DNA of 64,000 bases from assembly GCF_018141445.1 (NCBI RefSeq), contig NZ_CP058649.1, positions 3,615,001 through 3,679,000 on the forward strand, in the 5' to 3' direction. This document shows, one piece after another, positions 42,588 to 52,029 of this stretch (position 1 is the first letter of the stretch; each line of letters begins with the position of its first letter). Position numbers and translations under genes: made by a program. The notes under the pieces were generated by a model. That model saw only the letters and a program-made list of their open reading frames with translations, did no database searches and was not told the origin of the DNA. This stretch comes from Vallitalea pronyensis (GTDB lineage Bacteria > Bacillota > Clostridia > Lachnospirales > Vallitaleaceae).

Positions 42588-44063
42588 TTACTGGGCTAAT
42601 TCATTTCTTAGCTTATCAATCCCATATTCAATACGTTTTATACATTCTTCTTTGCCAAGAATATCAGCAAGGTCAAATGCACCACCTGGCGTCATGGCTT
42701 TACCTGATAAAGCTGTACGCATGGGCCATAGCATCTGCCCATTCTTAATACCTAATTCTTTAACAAAAGCCATAATGGACGTATGCAAACTATCTTTATC
42801 AAAATTATCTTGCTCTGTTAACATAGGCAATAATTTCTCTAAACTCTCAAGAGCCACCTCTGGATTGGTTTTCATTTTCTTATGATTATATAAATCAATG
42901 CTATAATCCGGTAACGCCATAAAGAAATCTAGGTGTACTGGAATGTCTGTCAATACTTCTACTCTGGATTTAATCATTGGACTAATCTTCTTAAGATCAA
43001 GGGCTTCGTTTGTAATGACTTCTTTCATATATGGTAGCGCAATGGCATGAAAATCTTCGTCTGACATACCCTTAATGTACTCACCATTCATCCATCTAAA
43101 CTTAGACATATCAAAAACAGCTGGAGATTTATTTATGTTGGTATAGTCAAATGCCTTAATCAGTTCATCTAAAGAGAATATTTCTTCATTGGATCCTGGG
43201 CTCCATCCAAGCAATGCCACAAAGTTGACAATTGCTTCAGCTATAAATCCTTGTTCCACAAGATCTTCATAAGAAGCATGTCCACACCTTTTTGATAATT
43301 TTTTATGATGTTCATCTGTAATTAATGGACAGTGAACATATACAGGTACATCCCATCCAAAAGCCTCATACAGACGGTTATACTTTGGTGATGATGATAA
43401 GTACTCATTCCCTCGTACAACATGGGTTATTTTCATGAGATGGTCATCCACCACATTCGCAAAATTATAGGTTGGGTACCCATCTGACTTGATTAAAATC
43501 ATATCATCTAATTCACGATTATCTACGGTAATGGTTCCAAAAATAACATCTTCAAAAGAAGTGGAGCCCTCTATCGGATTGTTTTGACGAATAACATAGG
43601 GAATACCTGCCGCTAATTTCTCAGCTACTTCTTCTTTAGATAAATCCATACAGTGTTTATCGTATCGAAAGGTTTCCTTTTTTTCTTCTGCTTTTTCCCG
43701 CAAACCTTCCAATCGGTCTTTTTCACAGAAACAGTAATAGGCTTCCCCTTTTTCAACAAGCATCTTGGCATGGTCTAAGTAGATACCTGTTGCTTGCCGC
43801 TCACTCTGCACATAAGGGCCTACACCACCGTCTTTATCAGGTCCTTCATCATGTATTAGACCCGTCTTTTCTAAAGTCTTATAGATAATTTCATTAGCTC
43901 CTTCAACATAACGCTCTCTATCGGTATCTTCTATACGAAGTAAAAAATCACCATCCTCATGCTTTGCAATTAAAAAAGCATATAAAGCCGTTCTTAAGTT
44001 TCCAACATGCATACGTCCTGTTGGACTTGGTGCATATCTGGTTCTAATCTTTACGTTACTCAT
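42588..44063 (-). CDS. gltX: Glutamyl-tRNA synthetase
   Basis: 491 residues. The HIGH-type motif is [20 protein letters not shown] near 10-29, and the KMSKS-type motif is KKLSKR (about 260). The anticodon-binding alpha-helical cage follows. It charges tRNA-Glu and, if non-discriminating, tRNA-Gln; this cannot be judged here. Start at 44063 is chosen because GGAGG lies 8 nt upstream, giving [14 protein letters not shown]. It is alone, between the response regulator and the EAL gene. Confidence 0.94.
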   Translation of the reverse strand: MSNVKIRTRYAPSPTGRMHVGNLRTALYAFLIAKHEDGDFLLRIEDTDRERYVEGANEIIYKTLEKTGLIHDEGPDKDGGVGPYVQSERQATGIYLDHAKMLVEKGEAYYCFCEKDRLEGLREKAEEKKETFRYDKHCMDLSKEEVAEKLAAGIPYVIRQNNPIEGSTSFEDVIFGTITVDNRELDDMILIKSDGYPTYNFANVVDDHLMKITHVVRGNEYLSSSPKYNRLYEAFGWDVPVYVHCPLITDEHHKKLSKRCGHASYEDLVEQGFIAEAIVNFVALLGWSPGSNEEIFSLDELIKAFDYTNINKSPAVFDMSKFRWMNGEYIKGMSDEDFHAIALPYMKEVITNEALDLKKISPMIKSRVEVLTDIPVHLDFFMALPDYSIDLYNHKKMKTNPEVALESLEKLLPMLTEQDNFDKDSLHTSIMAFVKELGIKNGQMLWPMRTALSGKAMTPGGAFDLADILGKEECIKRIEYGIDKLRNELAQ

Positions 44064-44154
44064 GTTAAATGCCTCCATTAATTTCCTTATTCATCTTTCT
44101 ATCTAATAGTATATGAAGTCATGCTGTAAGTCAACCTAAACCAAGAAGAGTACA

Positions 44155-45399
44155 CTATTCTTCTTCTTTTCTAAACCGACTGCGGTTAATATTCAAACAC
44201 AATATGTACGGTTCCCCTTCTGAATCCTCAATATACTTAGAAACGCCTATACATATGTTATTGGTAAGAAGGGAGTGGAAAGGTTTTGTTATCCATATGT
44301 CTAATATGTTATCAACTAAACGGACATACAATTCTTTTGTGGAAAAATCCATGTTCTTCTTTGAAATATTGAAAATAGATAAGTTTCTCGCTGCAAAGTT
44401 TTCTTTATTAATATAAGCGTCACTGACTTGAATACCATTTTTATCTAAGATCCAACAATTCTCTACAAATCGGTACTCCTTGAATATCTGATGAAAATTC
44501 TCACCTTCATAGCCAATATAAAAACCATCGATTTCTTCTTTGATTTTATCCATGAATCGTATGAGCTTTGCCAATGTATTGCGTTTACTATCTTCTTGTT
44601 TTTCATCGAAATATTCATCCATCTGTTCACGTTCTTTAAACCCTTTAATAATAGCATCTATCTCATCAGCTGATAGCTTACTGGGTTTTGATAGATAATA
44701 TCCCTGAACAAATTGAGCACCTGTTTTCATGGCTTCTCTAAAATCTTCAGCGGTTTCGATACCTTTTGCCACCACAACCATACCCATTTCATGAGCAATA
44801 CTTGATAAAAATCTTGGCAAATATTTACGGTATTGCAGACTTTCTAATTGGTTGAGCAGAAGATAATTAATTTTGATAATATCTGGATTGATGAGTATTA
44901 ATTTATCTAAATTAAAATAATCTTGACCGATATCATCAATACTCATATAAAAACCTATTTTTCGATATTTCGCAATAAAAACATCCACGATGCGCATGGA
45001 TTGAAGATTAAAACTGCTTAAATCAATAACAATGTTCTCATAAGGAATAGCGAATTGGTCCGCTGTTTCAACCAGATAATTGGATGTGTTCAGGTACTCC
45101 ATAAAACAACATTCCATGTTAATAAATAATAGGGCACTTGCGTTATGCTTATAAATATGCGCAAACTCAATAAATGCCTTCTTGATACATAACTTGTCTA
45201 ATTCTACACACAGTCCATATTTTTTTGCTTGCTCAAATAAGATACTTGGTTTAATGCTTTCACCCGTATCTGGATCAATACCTCGTGTTAGCGCTTCAAA
45301 TCCAACGGCAAAATCCTCATGGGGCGACAGGACAATCTGCATTAATGTTTCAACACTTTCATTCTTAATAATTTCCAAAATACTGACTTCATTTTTCAT
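44155..45399 (-). CDS. Degenerate EAL-domain protein, YkuI-like
   Basis: 414 residues. The EAL domain spans about 1-245: E35-A-L-T-R-G, N94, D155-D156-I-G, K176 and the late QGYYLSKP are visible. However, the motif normally reading AEGVE is AKGIE (K212), and the ELTE segment reads DLSS. Both changes remove acidic residues used for metal and catalysis, so c-di-GMP hydrolysis is unlikely. A C-terminal PAS/Cache-like sensor region of about 150 residues (YIGYEGENFHQIF..., WILDKNGIQVS) gives the plan of B. subtilis YkuI. Probably a c-di-GMP-binding sensor; monocistronic. Confidence 0.82.
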   Translation of the reverse strand: MKNEVSILEIIKNESVETLMQIVLSPHEDFAVGFEALTRGIDPDTGESIKPSILFEQAKKYGLCVELDKLCIKKAFIEFAHIYKHNASALLFINMECCFMEYLNTSNYLVETADQFAIPYENIVIDLSSFNLQSMRIVDVFIAKYRKIGFYMSIDDIGQDYFNLDKLILINPDIIKINYLLLNQLESLQYRKYLPRFLSSIAHEMGMVVVAKGIETAEDFREAMKTGAQFVQGYYLSKPSKLSADEIDAIIKGFKEREQMDEYFDEKQEDSKRNTLAKLIRFMDKIKEEIDGFYIGYEGENFHQIFKEYRFVENCWILDKNGIQVSDAYINKENFAARNLSIFNISKKNMDFSTKELYVRLVDNILDIWITKPFHSLLTNNICIGVSKYIEDSEGEPYILCLNINRSRFRKEEE

Positions 45400-45665
45400 T
45401 TCACTTCACCCAAATTTAAATTTTTTTTACTGCATTTTGAAGAGATACACATGATTATGTCGTTTAGTACATAAAAAAGCCTACATGTCACTCTTTTTAT
45501 ATCTATATTGTTTTGATTTATTATATCAACTTATTCAAGACTTGTAAATGAGGTTCGTTTATATAAAATTTATCGAACGAATGACCATCTACCTTTAATG
45601 GTTCAACAATCCATGTCCCCTATCATATGCTATTAACAAGCAATCCTATATGAGAAGGACTCATT

Positions 45666-46181
45666 ATGCCTCAAACAACAACTTATTATGAACGAATGAA
45701 AGCAAAGACATATGCCTTGACCTACGCTTATAAGCCCAACCCAAATTATGTCTATTTTAAAGGGAATGATTGTACAAATTTTGTCTCCCAATGCCTACGT
45801 GCTGGAGGGGCTAAAAATGATGATAATCCCACCCATCCTTGGTGGTATAAAAATAATCAGGCATCCATCTGTTGGTCTGTTGCAGCGTCTTTATATTGGT
45901 ACATTAAAACCAGTACAAAAACACGAAAAAAAGGCATTATAGCTGATACATTTACTATTAATACCTTTGATTATGACCCATCACTTTTTGAGCTGTTAGA
46001 GATAGGCGATATTGTTCAATACCGTAATAAACATGGCCGTATTCAACATACTGCTATTATTACGGCTTTTACCCGTGGTAAAGTACCTCTTATTTCCCAA
46101 CATACGTATAGCGCTACCAATATTCCTTGGCAAAAAGAACATCCTAAAACCATCTTCCATCACATTACGTCCATTCAATAA
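45666..46181 (+). CDS. Putative amidase-domain (Amidase_6) protein
   Basis: 171 residues matching the putative amidase domain: FKGNDCTNFVSQCLRAGG at 30-48 (catalytic Cys in DCTNF), then IGDIVQYRNKHGRIQHTAII (His) and LISQHTYSATNIPW. This is a papain/NlpC-like fold. There is no signal peptide, whereas longer members have N-terminal export and SH3 regions, so this may be a minimal form. It might act in spore or forespore peptidoglycan; that is inference. RBS AGAAGGA. Confidence 0.82.
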   Translation: MPQTTTYYERMKAKTYALTYAYKPNPNYVYFKGNDCTNFVSQCLRAGGAKNDDNPTHPWWYKNNQASICWSVAASLYWYIKTSTKTRKKGIIADTFTINTFDYDPSLFELLEIGDIVQYRNKHGRIQHTAIITAFTRGKVPLISQHTYSATNIPWQKEHPKTIFHHITSIQ

Positions 46182-46203
46182 TTGGTCATACGTATCAATG
46201 CTT

Positions 46204-47097
46204 TTATTTTATTTCTTCTAGTACAAAATCCATATTCTGTACATTGTTTTGGGATAAAAGATTAGCAAATAAATCTCCTTTTTCATCTATACGTTTAAGG
46301 GCATTAATTATCGTAAAATCTTCAGGTCGAATGCCCTTTTCTACCTCGTCCCATGTAACAGGCATGGCAATGGTAGCATGTTTTGTGGCTCTTGGGGAAT
46401 AAGGTGTTATGATACTTTTTCCTTCCCACATCTGTAAGTAATCGAAATAAAGCTTTTGACCTCTTTTCTCTTTTAAGCGTTCTATGGTAATCATATCGGG
46501 ATACTTTCCTGCAAAATATTCGGCAAAAAATTTACTGATGGACCTAGCTGTATCATAATCGTATTTTTCCCCTATAGGAATATAGATCTGTAAACCAGTA
46601 GCCCCAGATGTTTTAATATAGCTGGTTACTTTTAATTTTTTCAAGGTTTCATGCACTTTCAAAGCCACATCAATGACTTGTTCAAAAACTTGTCCTCTTG
46701 ATGGGTCCAAGTCAAAAACCAAGTTAATGGGGGCATTTGGCTTTTGAACCCGATTAAACGTTGTATGGAATTCTAAGGCAGCTAGATTACCTAACCATAC
46801 TAATGTAGCCTGATTATTCAGGTTAATGTACATACTGCCATCTTTCCATTCACAGGTTTCCACAAAATCTGGTGCATATTGGGGTACTTTCTTTTGATAG
46901 AAGAACTTTTTATCATAACCGTCTGGATAACGAATGGTTGTCAAAAACCTGTCTTTTGCATGACTTAATAAGTAAGGTGATAGATAAATCAAGTATTTTA
47001 TATAATCGACTTTTGTAATACCTAAGTCTGGCCATAATAACTTATCCGCATTGGAGATTTTAACACGATGGTCATCGATGATTAAAAAATTATCCAT
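46204..47097 (-). CDS. LigD-type polymerase/primase (NHEJ)
   Basis: 297 residues of the archaeo-eukaryotic primase-like LigD polymerase domain: ISNADKLLWPDLGITKVDYI (14-33), LVFDLDPSRG near 146 (catalytic Asp pair), and KTSGATGLQIYIPI near 182 for ribonucleotide binding. It fills gaps at broken ends, favouring ribonucleotides. It overlaps the ligase gene by 8 bp. It is a separate gene rather than fused as in Mycobacterium LigD, and no 3'-phosphoesterase domain is present. Confidence 0.92.
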   Translation of the reverse strand: MDNFLIIDDHRVKISNADKLLWPDLGITKVDYIKYLIYLSPYLLSHAKDRFLTTIRYPDGYDKKFFYQKKVPQYAPDFVETCEWKDGSMYINLNNQATLVWLGNLAALEFHTTFNRVQKPNAPINLVFDLDPSRGQVFEQVIDVALKVHETLKKLKVTSYIKTSGATGLQIYIPIGEKYDYDTARSISKFFAEYFAGKYPDMITIERLKEKRGQKLYFDYLQMWEGKSIITPYSPRATKHATIAMPVTWDEVEKGIRPEDFTIINALKRIDEKGDLFANLLSQNNVQNMDFVLEEIK

Positions 47098-48034
47098 TAT
47101 ACGTATACTCCTTTCCAGTAGCTGTCATTGATTTCTCGGAACTAAAACCAATAATTTTTGGGTGACGTAGGGACGCTCCATCTGTCCATTCAAGAAAACT
47201 GACCCAACATGTTAACAAAGGCTGAACCCATAGGGTATCTTTATCCTTCATGATAGGATAAAAGGGGCATTTTTCAGCTTTTAGAGCATGGGTATACTCT
47301 TTTATAAGCTGCATATCCGCTTCCGTTAGTCCAATACTTGCATTACCAATATAGATAAGGGCATCTTCATCATATATACCCAACAATAAGGATTTAATCC
47401 GGTCTCCATCATACTTGATACCACCTATGACTGTCAGCATCTTCTTAAAGATTTTTGTTTTGAACCAATCATTATGTTTTTTCCCACCAATATAGGGACT
47501 ATTGCGTTTTTTGGAAACAATGCCTTCATAGTTTTTATCCTTCATAAGGGCGTATAATTGATGACCATCATCAAAAGAATCGGTTAATGTAATGGAACTG
47601 CTCTTACTGAGTGTTTGATGCAATAGATCCATTCGTTTTTCCGTAGGGTATGGTCTTAAATCTTGACCATCCAGAAACATTATGTCAAATACAATATACT
47701 TTACTGGATATTTCTGAGAATAATAAGCTATTTTATGGGTAGTCCTTACTCTTTCTCTATTAAGGATTCGATTAAAAGAGGGTTTTGAACCTTCATCCAA
47801 AACAATCAATTCACCATCAATAACGCCACTTTTACCATTAAACAATGTGGTAATGGCATCCAATTCAGGATAAAAACCTGTTCTTTCATGACCTTTTTTC
47901 GTAAATACCTTATACGTACCATGATCAATATACGTGATACCACGAACGCCATCCCACTTAATTTGATGTAAGAAGGCTGGATTCTCTTTTATGGTTTTAG
48001 ATAATAGGGGTTCCATTGGTTTAATGAGCGCCAT
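47090..48034 (-). CDS. ATP-dependent DNA ligase (LigD ligase domain)
   Basis: 314 residues. Motif I KWDGVRG near 29 (Lys28-29 is adenylated), DGELIVLDEG, EGIVSKKRNSPY (motif IV) and WFKTK (motif V), followed by an OB-fold domain. It seals double-strand breaks brought together by Ku. It sits between ku (21 bp) and the polymerase gene in one operon. RBS AGGAAGGA. Confidence 0.93.
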   Translation of the reverse strand: MALIKPMEPLLSKTIKENPAFLHQIKWDGVRGITYIDHGTYKVFTKKGHERTGFYPELDAITTLFNGKSGVIDGELIVLDEGSKPSFNRILNRERVRTTHKIAYYSQKYPVKYIVFDIMFLDGQDLRPYPTEKRMDLLHQTLSKSSSITLTDSFDDGHQLYALMKDKNYEGIVSKKRNSPYIGGKKHNDWFKTKIFKKMLTVIGGIKYDGDRIKSLLLGIYDEDALIYIGNASIGLTEADMQLIKEYTHALKAEKCPFYPIMKDKDTLWVQPLLTCWVSFLEWTDGASLRHPKIIGFSSEKSMTATGKEYTYNG

Positions 48035-48055
48035 ATGACGTTATCCTTCCTGTTC

Positions 48056-48898
48056 TTATCCTGTTTGCTTTCCTGTTGTCTTTTTCTTCTTCTCTTTTGC
48101 AGTACTCTTTTCTGGCTTGCCTTTTTGAGGTTTTGCTTGTTGGAGGCTTGCTTGTAACGCTTCCATAAGATCAATGACATTACGTTCAGGAGCTTCTTTG
48201 GTCACTTGGACATCTTGGCCTGCTATTTTCTTATTAATCAGATCAAGCATGGCTTCACGGTAATCATCTTTGTATTTACTGGGGTCAAAGGCTGCCGTTA
48301 ATTGATCGATTAATTGATTGGCAATGGTTAGCTCACCTTCATTCACATTCTCATCTTCTGGTAGACCAGGCACTTGACTAATGGGGCGCACTTCATCCGG
48401 GTAAAAAATGGTTTCCATCACCAATACATTTTTTAAGACACGAAGTGCTGCAAGTGATTGCTTATTTCGAATGGTGATACGAGCAATTGCTATTTTCTCT
48501 GTATCATCCATTGCTTTTCTAAGAAGTTTATACGCCTTTCCCACCGTATCCTGAGGCGCCAAATAATAGGTTTTATTAAAGTAAATAGGGTCTATTTCCG
48601 ATAATTTTACAAAATCAACGATTTCTATGGTCTTTCCATTCACTTCGCTTTTTACAGATTCCAGATCTTCATTGGTTATAATCACAAAGCGACCTGGCTC
48701 ATATTCAAATCCTTTGACGATGTCCTCTTCCTTCACTTCTTCATTACATGTTGGGCAAACCTTTTTGTATTTGACAGGTGTATTACATGTTTTATGAATA
48801 TAACGAAAACGTACATCCTTGCTTTCCGTTGCCGCAAACATTTTGATGGGTATGTTCACTAATCCAAAGCTTATGGATCCTTTCCACATGGTATGCAT
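48056..48898 (-). CDS. ku: Ku DNA end-binding protein
   Basis: 280 residues. The typical beginning MHTMWKGSISFGLVNIPIKMF fixes the start at 48898; an ATG at 48907 directly abuts the AAGGGA and is unlikely. A Cys-pair region (CNTPVKYKKVCPTC) and a Lys-rich C-terminal tail (about 255-280, KPQKGKPEKSTAKEKKKK) are visible. The tail can contact DNA and ligase. It loads on DNA ends and recruits the ligase and polymerase encoded downstream. Spore formers often use this set during dormancy or germination. Confidence 0.95.
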   Translation of the reverse strand: MHTMWKGSISFGLVNIPIKMFAATESKDVRFRYIHKTCNTPVKYKKVCPTCNEEVKEEDIVKGFEYEPGRFVIITNEDLESVKSEVNGKTIEIVDFVKLSEIDPIYFNKTYYLAPQDTVGKAYKLLRKAMDDTEKIAIARITIRNKQSLAALRVLKNVLVMETIFYPDEVRPISQVPGLPEDENVNEGELTIANQLIDQLTAAFDPSKYKDDYREAMLDLINKKIAGQDVQVTKEAPERNVIDLMEALQASLQQAKPQKGKPEKSTAKEKKKKTTGKQTG

Positions 48899-49073
48899 GC
48901 ATATCATTCCCTTCTAAATCTTCATATGATTATTATTTGTAAAAGGAAACGATTCATTCATCAATAAACGGATTATAATTAAGGGAATAAAGACCATATG
49001 ACTCATCATATGATTTAGTAATAGATAAATGATACATACATGTCCATGTTAATGATTGAGAAAGGAAGATGTT

Positions 49074-49241
49074 ATGATCTATAACGAGATTTATGTGTAC
49101 GATGAAAGGGATAAAATACTCATGTTAACCAATTCTAAGCAACTGGATTATTACCTAAAAATTGGTTTTAAACGAATAACAGAAGATCAAGCCAAGAAAC
49201 TTCCAGATTATGATAAAATGAAAGAAATCTTGGATATGTAA
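49074..49241 (+). CDS. Small conserved-looking protein of unknown function
   Basis: 55 residues from ATG 49074, preceded by AAAGGAAG at good spacing. The acidic/basic mix (YVYDERDKILMLTNSKQLDYYL) suggests a compact alpha/beta fold; no membrane helix and no Cys. It is divergent from ku across a 175-bp gap. I cannot assign a function. The 259 bp downstream contain no gene. Confidence 0.55.
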   Translation: MIYNEIYVYDERDKILMLTNSKQLDYYLKIGFKRITEDQAKKLPDYDKMKEILDM

Positions 49242-49500
49242 GATTCATAGGCTGTCTTTGAAAAAATAGCCATCCTTAGAAGTTATTGGTAACACTTTAT
49301 CTTCTCCCCTATGTTCTGGCTAGAAATATTCATGCATGCATAAGGCAGCCTAACATTTTTCACCAAATTGAATACCAAATAGTGGATGACGACTTGTCAT
49401 TCTAGTGCTATACTATAGATGTTGTTCCAATTATTTAAAACAATGAGATGAACATACCGTTTGTGTGATTGTAATAAGAAGTTAATAAGGAGTTGAAAAG

Positions 49501-50136
49501 ATGACACCAAGACAAAAATATTATGAGAATACCAGTAAGACCCTCATCAAAGCTTTTGAAAAAAGAAGTATTGAGGCCCATTATTGTTCTACAAGTGCTG
49601 GGGCAAAAGAGATGGTTTTATCGTTGATGAAGGAGGGTTCAACTGTGTCATGGGGCGGCTCTATGACACTACACGATATGAATTTATTTGAAGCCTTAGA
49701 AAAAGGTGATTATAAACTTCTTGACAGAAGCAAGGCTAAAGACCCTGGAGAAGCTGACATGATCTATCATCAGGCTCTAAGTGCTGATTATTATGTGATG
49801 AGTTCAAATGCCATTACATTAGATGGAAAATTGGTCAACATTGATGGTAATGGCAACCGCTTGGCTGCTCTCATCTATGGCCCAACACATGTTATTGTTG
49901 TAGCTGGTATGAATAAGGTTGTACTTGATGAAGAAGCTGCCCTTAAACGTGTACGAAACGAAGCTTCCCCTATCAATACCGTTCGCTTGAACAAGAATAC
50001 ACCTTGTGCCCACACTGGAACTTGTGCTGATTGCTTAAGTGATGACTGTATCTGTTGCCAAACTGTGATTACCCGTAAATCCAGAGTGCCAGGTCGCATA
50101 AAAGTCATTCTCGTTGGTGAATCACTGGGATATTGA
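49501..50136 (+). CDS. LUD-domain protein (lactate utilization family)
   Basis: 211 residues of the LUD/DUF162 family related to LutC. The core includes VSWGGSMTLHDMNLFEAL, DYYVMSSNAITLDGKLVNIDGNGNR and VIVVAGMNKVV. Near the C-terminus lie Cys residues in CAHTGTCADCLSDDCICC, typical of the clostridial branch and possibly a metal site. LutB/LutA partners are absent here, so lactate use is not implied. Monocistronic; RBS AAGGAG. Confidence 0.85.
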   Translation: MTPRQKYYENTSKTLIKAFEKRSIEAHYCSTSAGAKEMVLSLMKEGSTVSWGGSMTLHDMNLFEALEKGDYKLLDRSKAKDPGEADMIYHQALSADYYVMSSNAITLDGKLVNIDGNGNRLAALIYGPTHVIVVAGMNKVVLDEEAALKRVRNEASPINTVRLNKNTPCAHTGTCADCLSDDCICCQTVITRKSRVPGRIKVILVGESLGY

Positions 50137-50266
50137 CAATGTTTTTCAATGATGTTAGTATTATCCAGAGTTCAATACATAATGAACATAGGTTATTTAT
50201 TTAAAGAGAACTTCATGAGGGACAAGATGCCAAATTGAGTTTCTCCCAAGAAAGGTGGTTATTATT

Positions 50267-51772
50267 ATGAAGCGTATAAGTAAAAAGTTCATGATGCTTA
50301 GTATGGCAATGATGCTTACTATTTTATCCTTTACGTATAACTTTCATTTGAGTTATGCTACAACGCCAGAACCAGAGCAGCAACAAGTGGACCAACCAAG
50401 TTTATGGTCTGTTGATGATTTGCAGATGTTAGGTATATATGACATTGTAAATCCTTCCATGTTTAGTGGTTTTAAGCGTGATGCTACCCAAAAAGATATG
50501 TACATAGCAGGTGTTAAATTTTATGAAAAATATACAGGTGAACATGTGGCCACCAACGATGTTACATCTGACCCTGTGGCCTTACAAAACGCCGTATATA
50601 AAATATTTAACATCTTTTTCTTAGACTCCGATTTTGTGAAAACAGCAACAAGACAAGATGTTGTGGATATGATGTACCGTCTCATGAAAGCTGTAGAACC
50701 CGAATTAAATGATGTGACGGCTGAAAATCCATCATTTGATGATGCTTCTGATCTATCCCAACTTAAACCAAGTGTACAATATCTCGTTTCAAAAGGTTTA
50801 TTAAAAGGCAGTAATAATAACCTTAACTTAAATAAGGCTTGTACAAGAGAGCAATTGTTAGTCTTATTAAGTCGTGTGTATTACTTTACGAAGCAAGAAT
50901 CAGAAACGGCTGCAAAAGGTGCTTTTTGGAAAGTATCCGGTGGTAAAAATACCGTATACTTACTTGGTTCTGTGCATCTTGCAGACTCACGCATCTATCC
51001 TATGAATGATGATATGCTTGAAGCATTTGATGGTTCGGATGTTCTAGCTGTAGAAGTTAATCTACTTGATATAGCAGAAGGTCAAAATTATATGCAGGAA
51101 AAAATGTTCTATCAAGATGGTACCACCATTGATCAAGTCATTTCCGAAGAATTATATACACAATATGCTAAAAAAATGGAAAGTTTTAGTATACCCAAAC
51201 AAATGTATGATACATTAAAACCTTGGAGTGCTGCCTTTACCATTCAAAATCTTGATGCACAAGCCAACAGTGATTATTCAGGTGGTTTAGGTGTTGATGC
51301 GTATTTCATGACAAAAGCAAACCAAATAAAGCCTATCATAGAAATAGAAGGCCTTAAGTTCCAAACAGATTTACTTGATGGTTTCTCAGCAGAATTACAA
51401 GAAGGGTTTTTAGTCAGTGTTTTAGCGCCACCATCTGAAGAAACACCAGAAGATTCCGAGACAAATACAGATGAAGATGAAGCTAAGCCAACGATTGTCA
51501 CGACGCTTGATCAAATTTTAGCCACTTGGATTACAGGTGATATTGAAGCATTAGATGCGTTAATTGCATTAGATGTGGATGCAACAGATGAATTTAATAC
51601 CAAATTCTTCTTTGAGCGTAATGAGCATATGTACCAAACAGTATTAGAGTATCTAGAAGATGATACCAAGCAAACCTATTTTGTTGTGGTTGGCGCAGGA
51701 CATATGATCTCCGATAAAGGTATTGTTAAGTTATTACAAGATAAAGGTTATACAGTAGATCAAATTAAATAA
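50267..51772 (+). CDS. Secreted TraB/GumN-family protein with N-terminal SLH-like region
   Basis: 501 residues. A signal peptide (KKFMMLSMAMMLTILSFTYNFHLSYA) is followed by an S-layer-homology-like region (about 45-205). The TraB/GumN domain follows: VYLLGSVHLADSRIYPM near 230 and the late GAGHMISDKGIVKLL (GxxH motifs). GumN/TraB proteins (Tiki-like fold) are putative metalloproteases. An Asp/Glu/Pro-rich insert lies at about 390-410. Start at ATG 50267 has AAAGGTGG about 11 nt upstream. Membrane/wall-bound protease activity is inferred. Confidence 0.85.
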   Translation: MKRISKKFMMLSMAMMLTILSFTYNFHLSYATTPEPEQQQVDQPSLWSVDDLQMLGIYDIVNPSMFSGFKRDATQKDMYIAGVKFYEKYTGEHVATNDVTSDPVALQNAVYKIFNIFFLDSDFVKTATRQDVVDMMYRLMKAVEPELNDVTAENPSFDDASDLSQLKPSVQYLVSKGLLKGSNNNLNLNKACTREQLLVLLSRVYYFTKQESETAAKGAFWKVSGGKNTVYLLGSVHLADSRIYPMNDDMLEAFDGSDVLAVEVNLLDIAEGQNYMQEKMFYQDGTTIDQVISEELYTQYAKKMESFSIPKQMYDTLKPWSAAFTIQNLDAQANSDYSGGLGVDAYFMTKANQIKPIIEIEGLKFQTDLLDGFSAELQEGFLVSVLAPPSEETPEDSETNTDEDEAKPTIVTTLDQILATWITGDIEALDALIALDVDATDEFNTKFFFERNEHMYQTVLEYLEDDTKQTYFVVVGAGHMISDKGIVKLLQDKGYTVDQIK

Positions 51773-51782
51773 TAGACTATAA

Positions 51783-52003
51783 AAAATGGGGCTGTCTCAT
51801 TAAAGCAAAATAACGTCAATATCGTAGGCAATTATAAGAGGTTAAGCGAAAAGCGCAGCCATGGACGGCGAGACCCCTGTTCAAGCAACATTGACATGTT
51901 GCACTACTAAACATGGACGTTTAGGGGTCTGAAAAGCTTAACCTCTTATAGTTGCCAGAAACTTCTAGCCGACAAATTTGCTTTGATGGGACAGCCCCAT
52001 TTT
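51783..52003 (+). repeat. 221-bp nested hairpin element
   Basis: Outer arms 51783-51811 and about 51975-52003 pair nearly throughout. Middle arms 51827-51847 and 51936-51956 pair over 21 bp. Inner arms AGACCCCT (51871-51878) and AGGGGTCT (51923-51930) are exact, and GCAACAT/ATGTTGC (51885-51902) closes a TGAC tetraloop. The two outer and one middle differences that I see all give G-U pairs in plus-strand RNA but A-C mismatches in the other strand. It lies 10 bp after the TraB/GumN stop and can terminate both convergent genes, but it is far larger than a terminator. It may be a MITE-like repeat or structured RNA. Confidence 0.75.
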
Positions 52004-52029
52004 ATCATTTTACTTAGTAACTTACGTAT

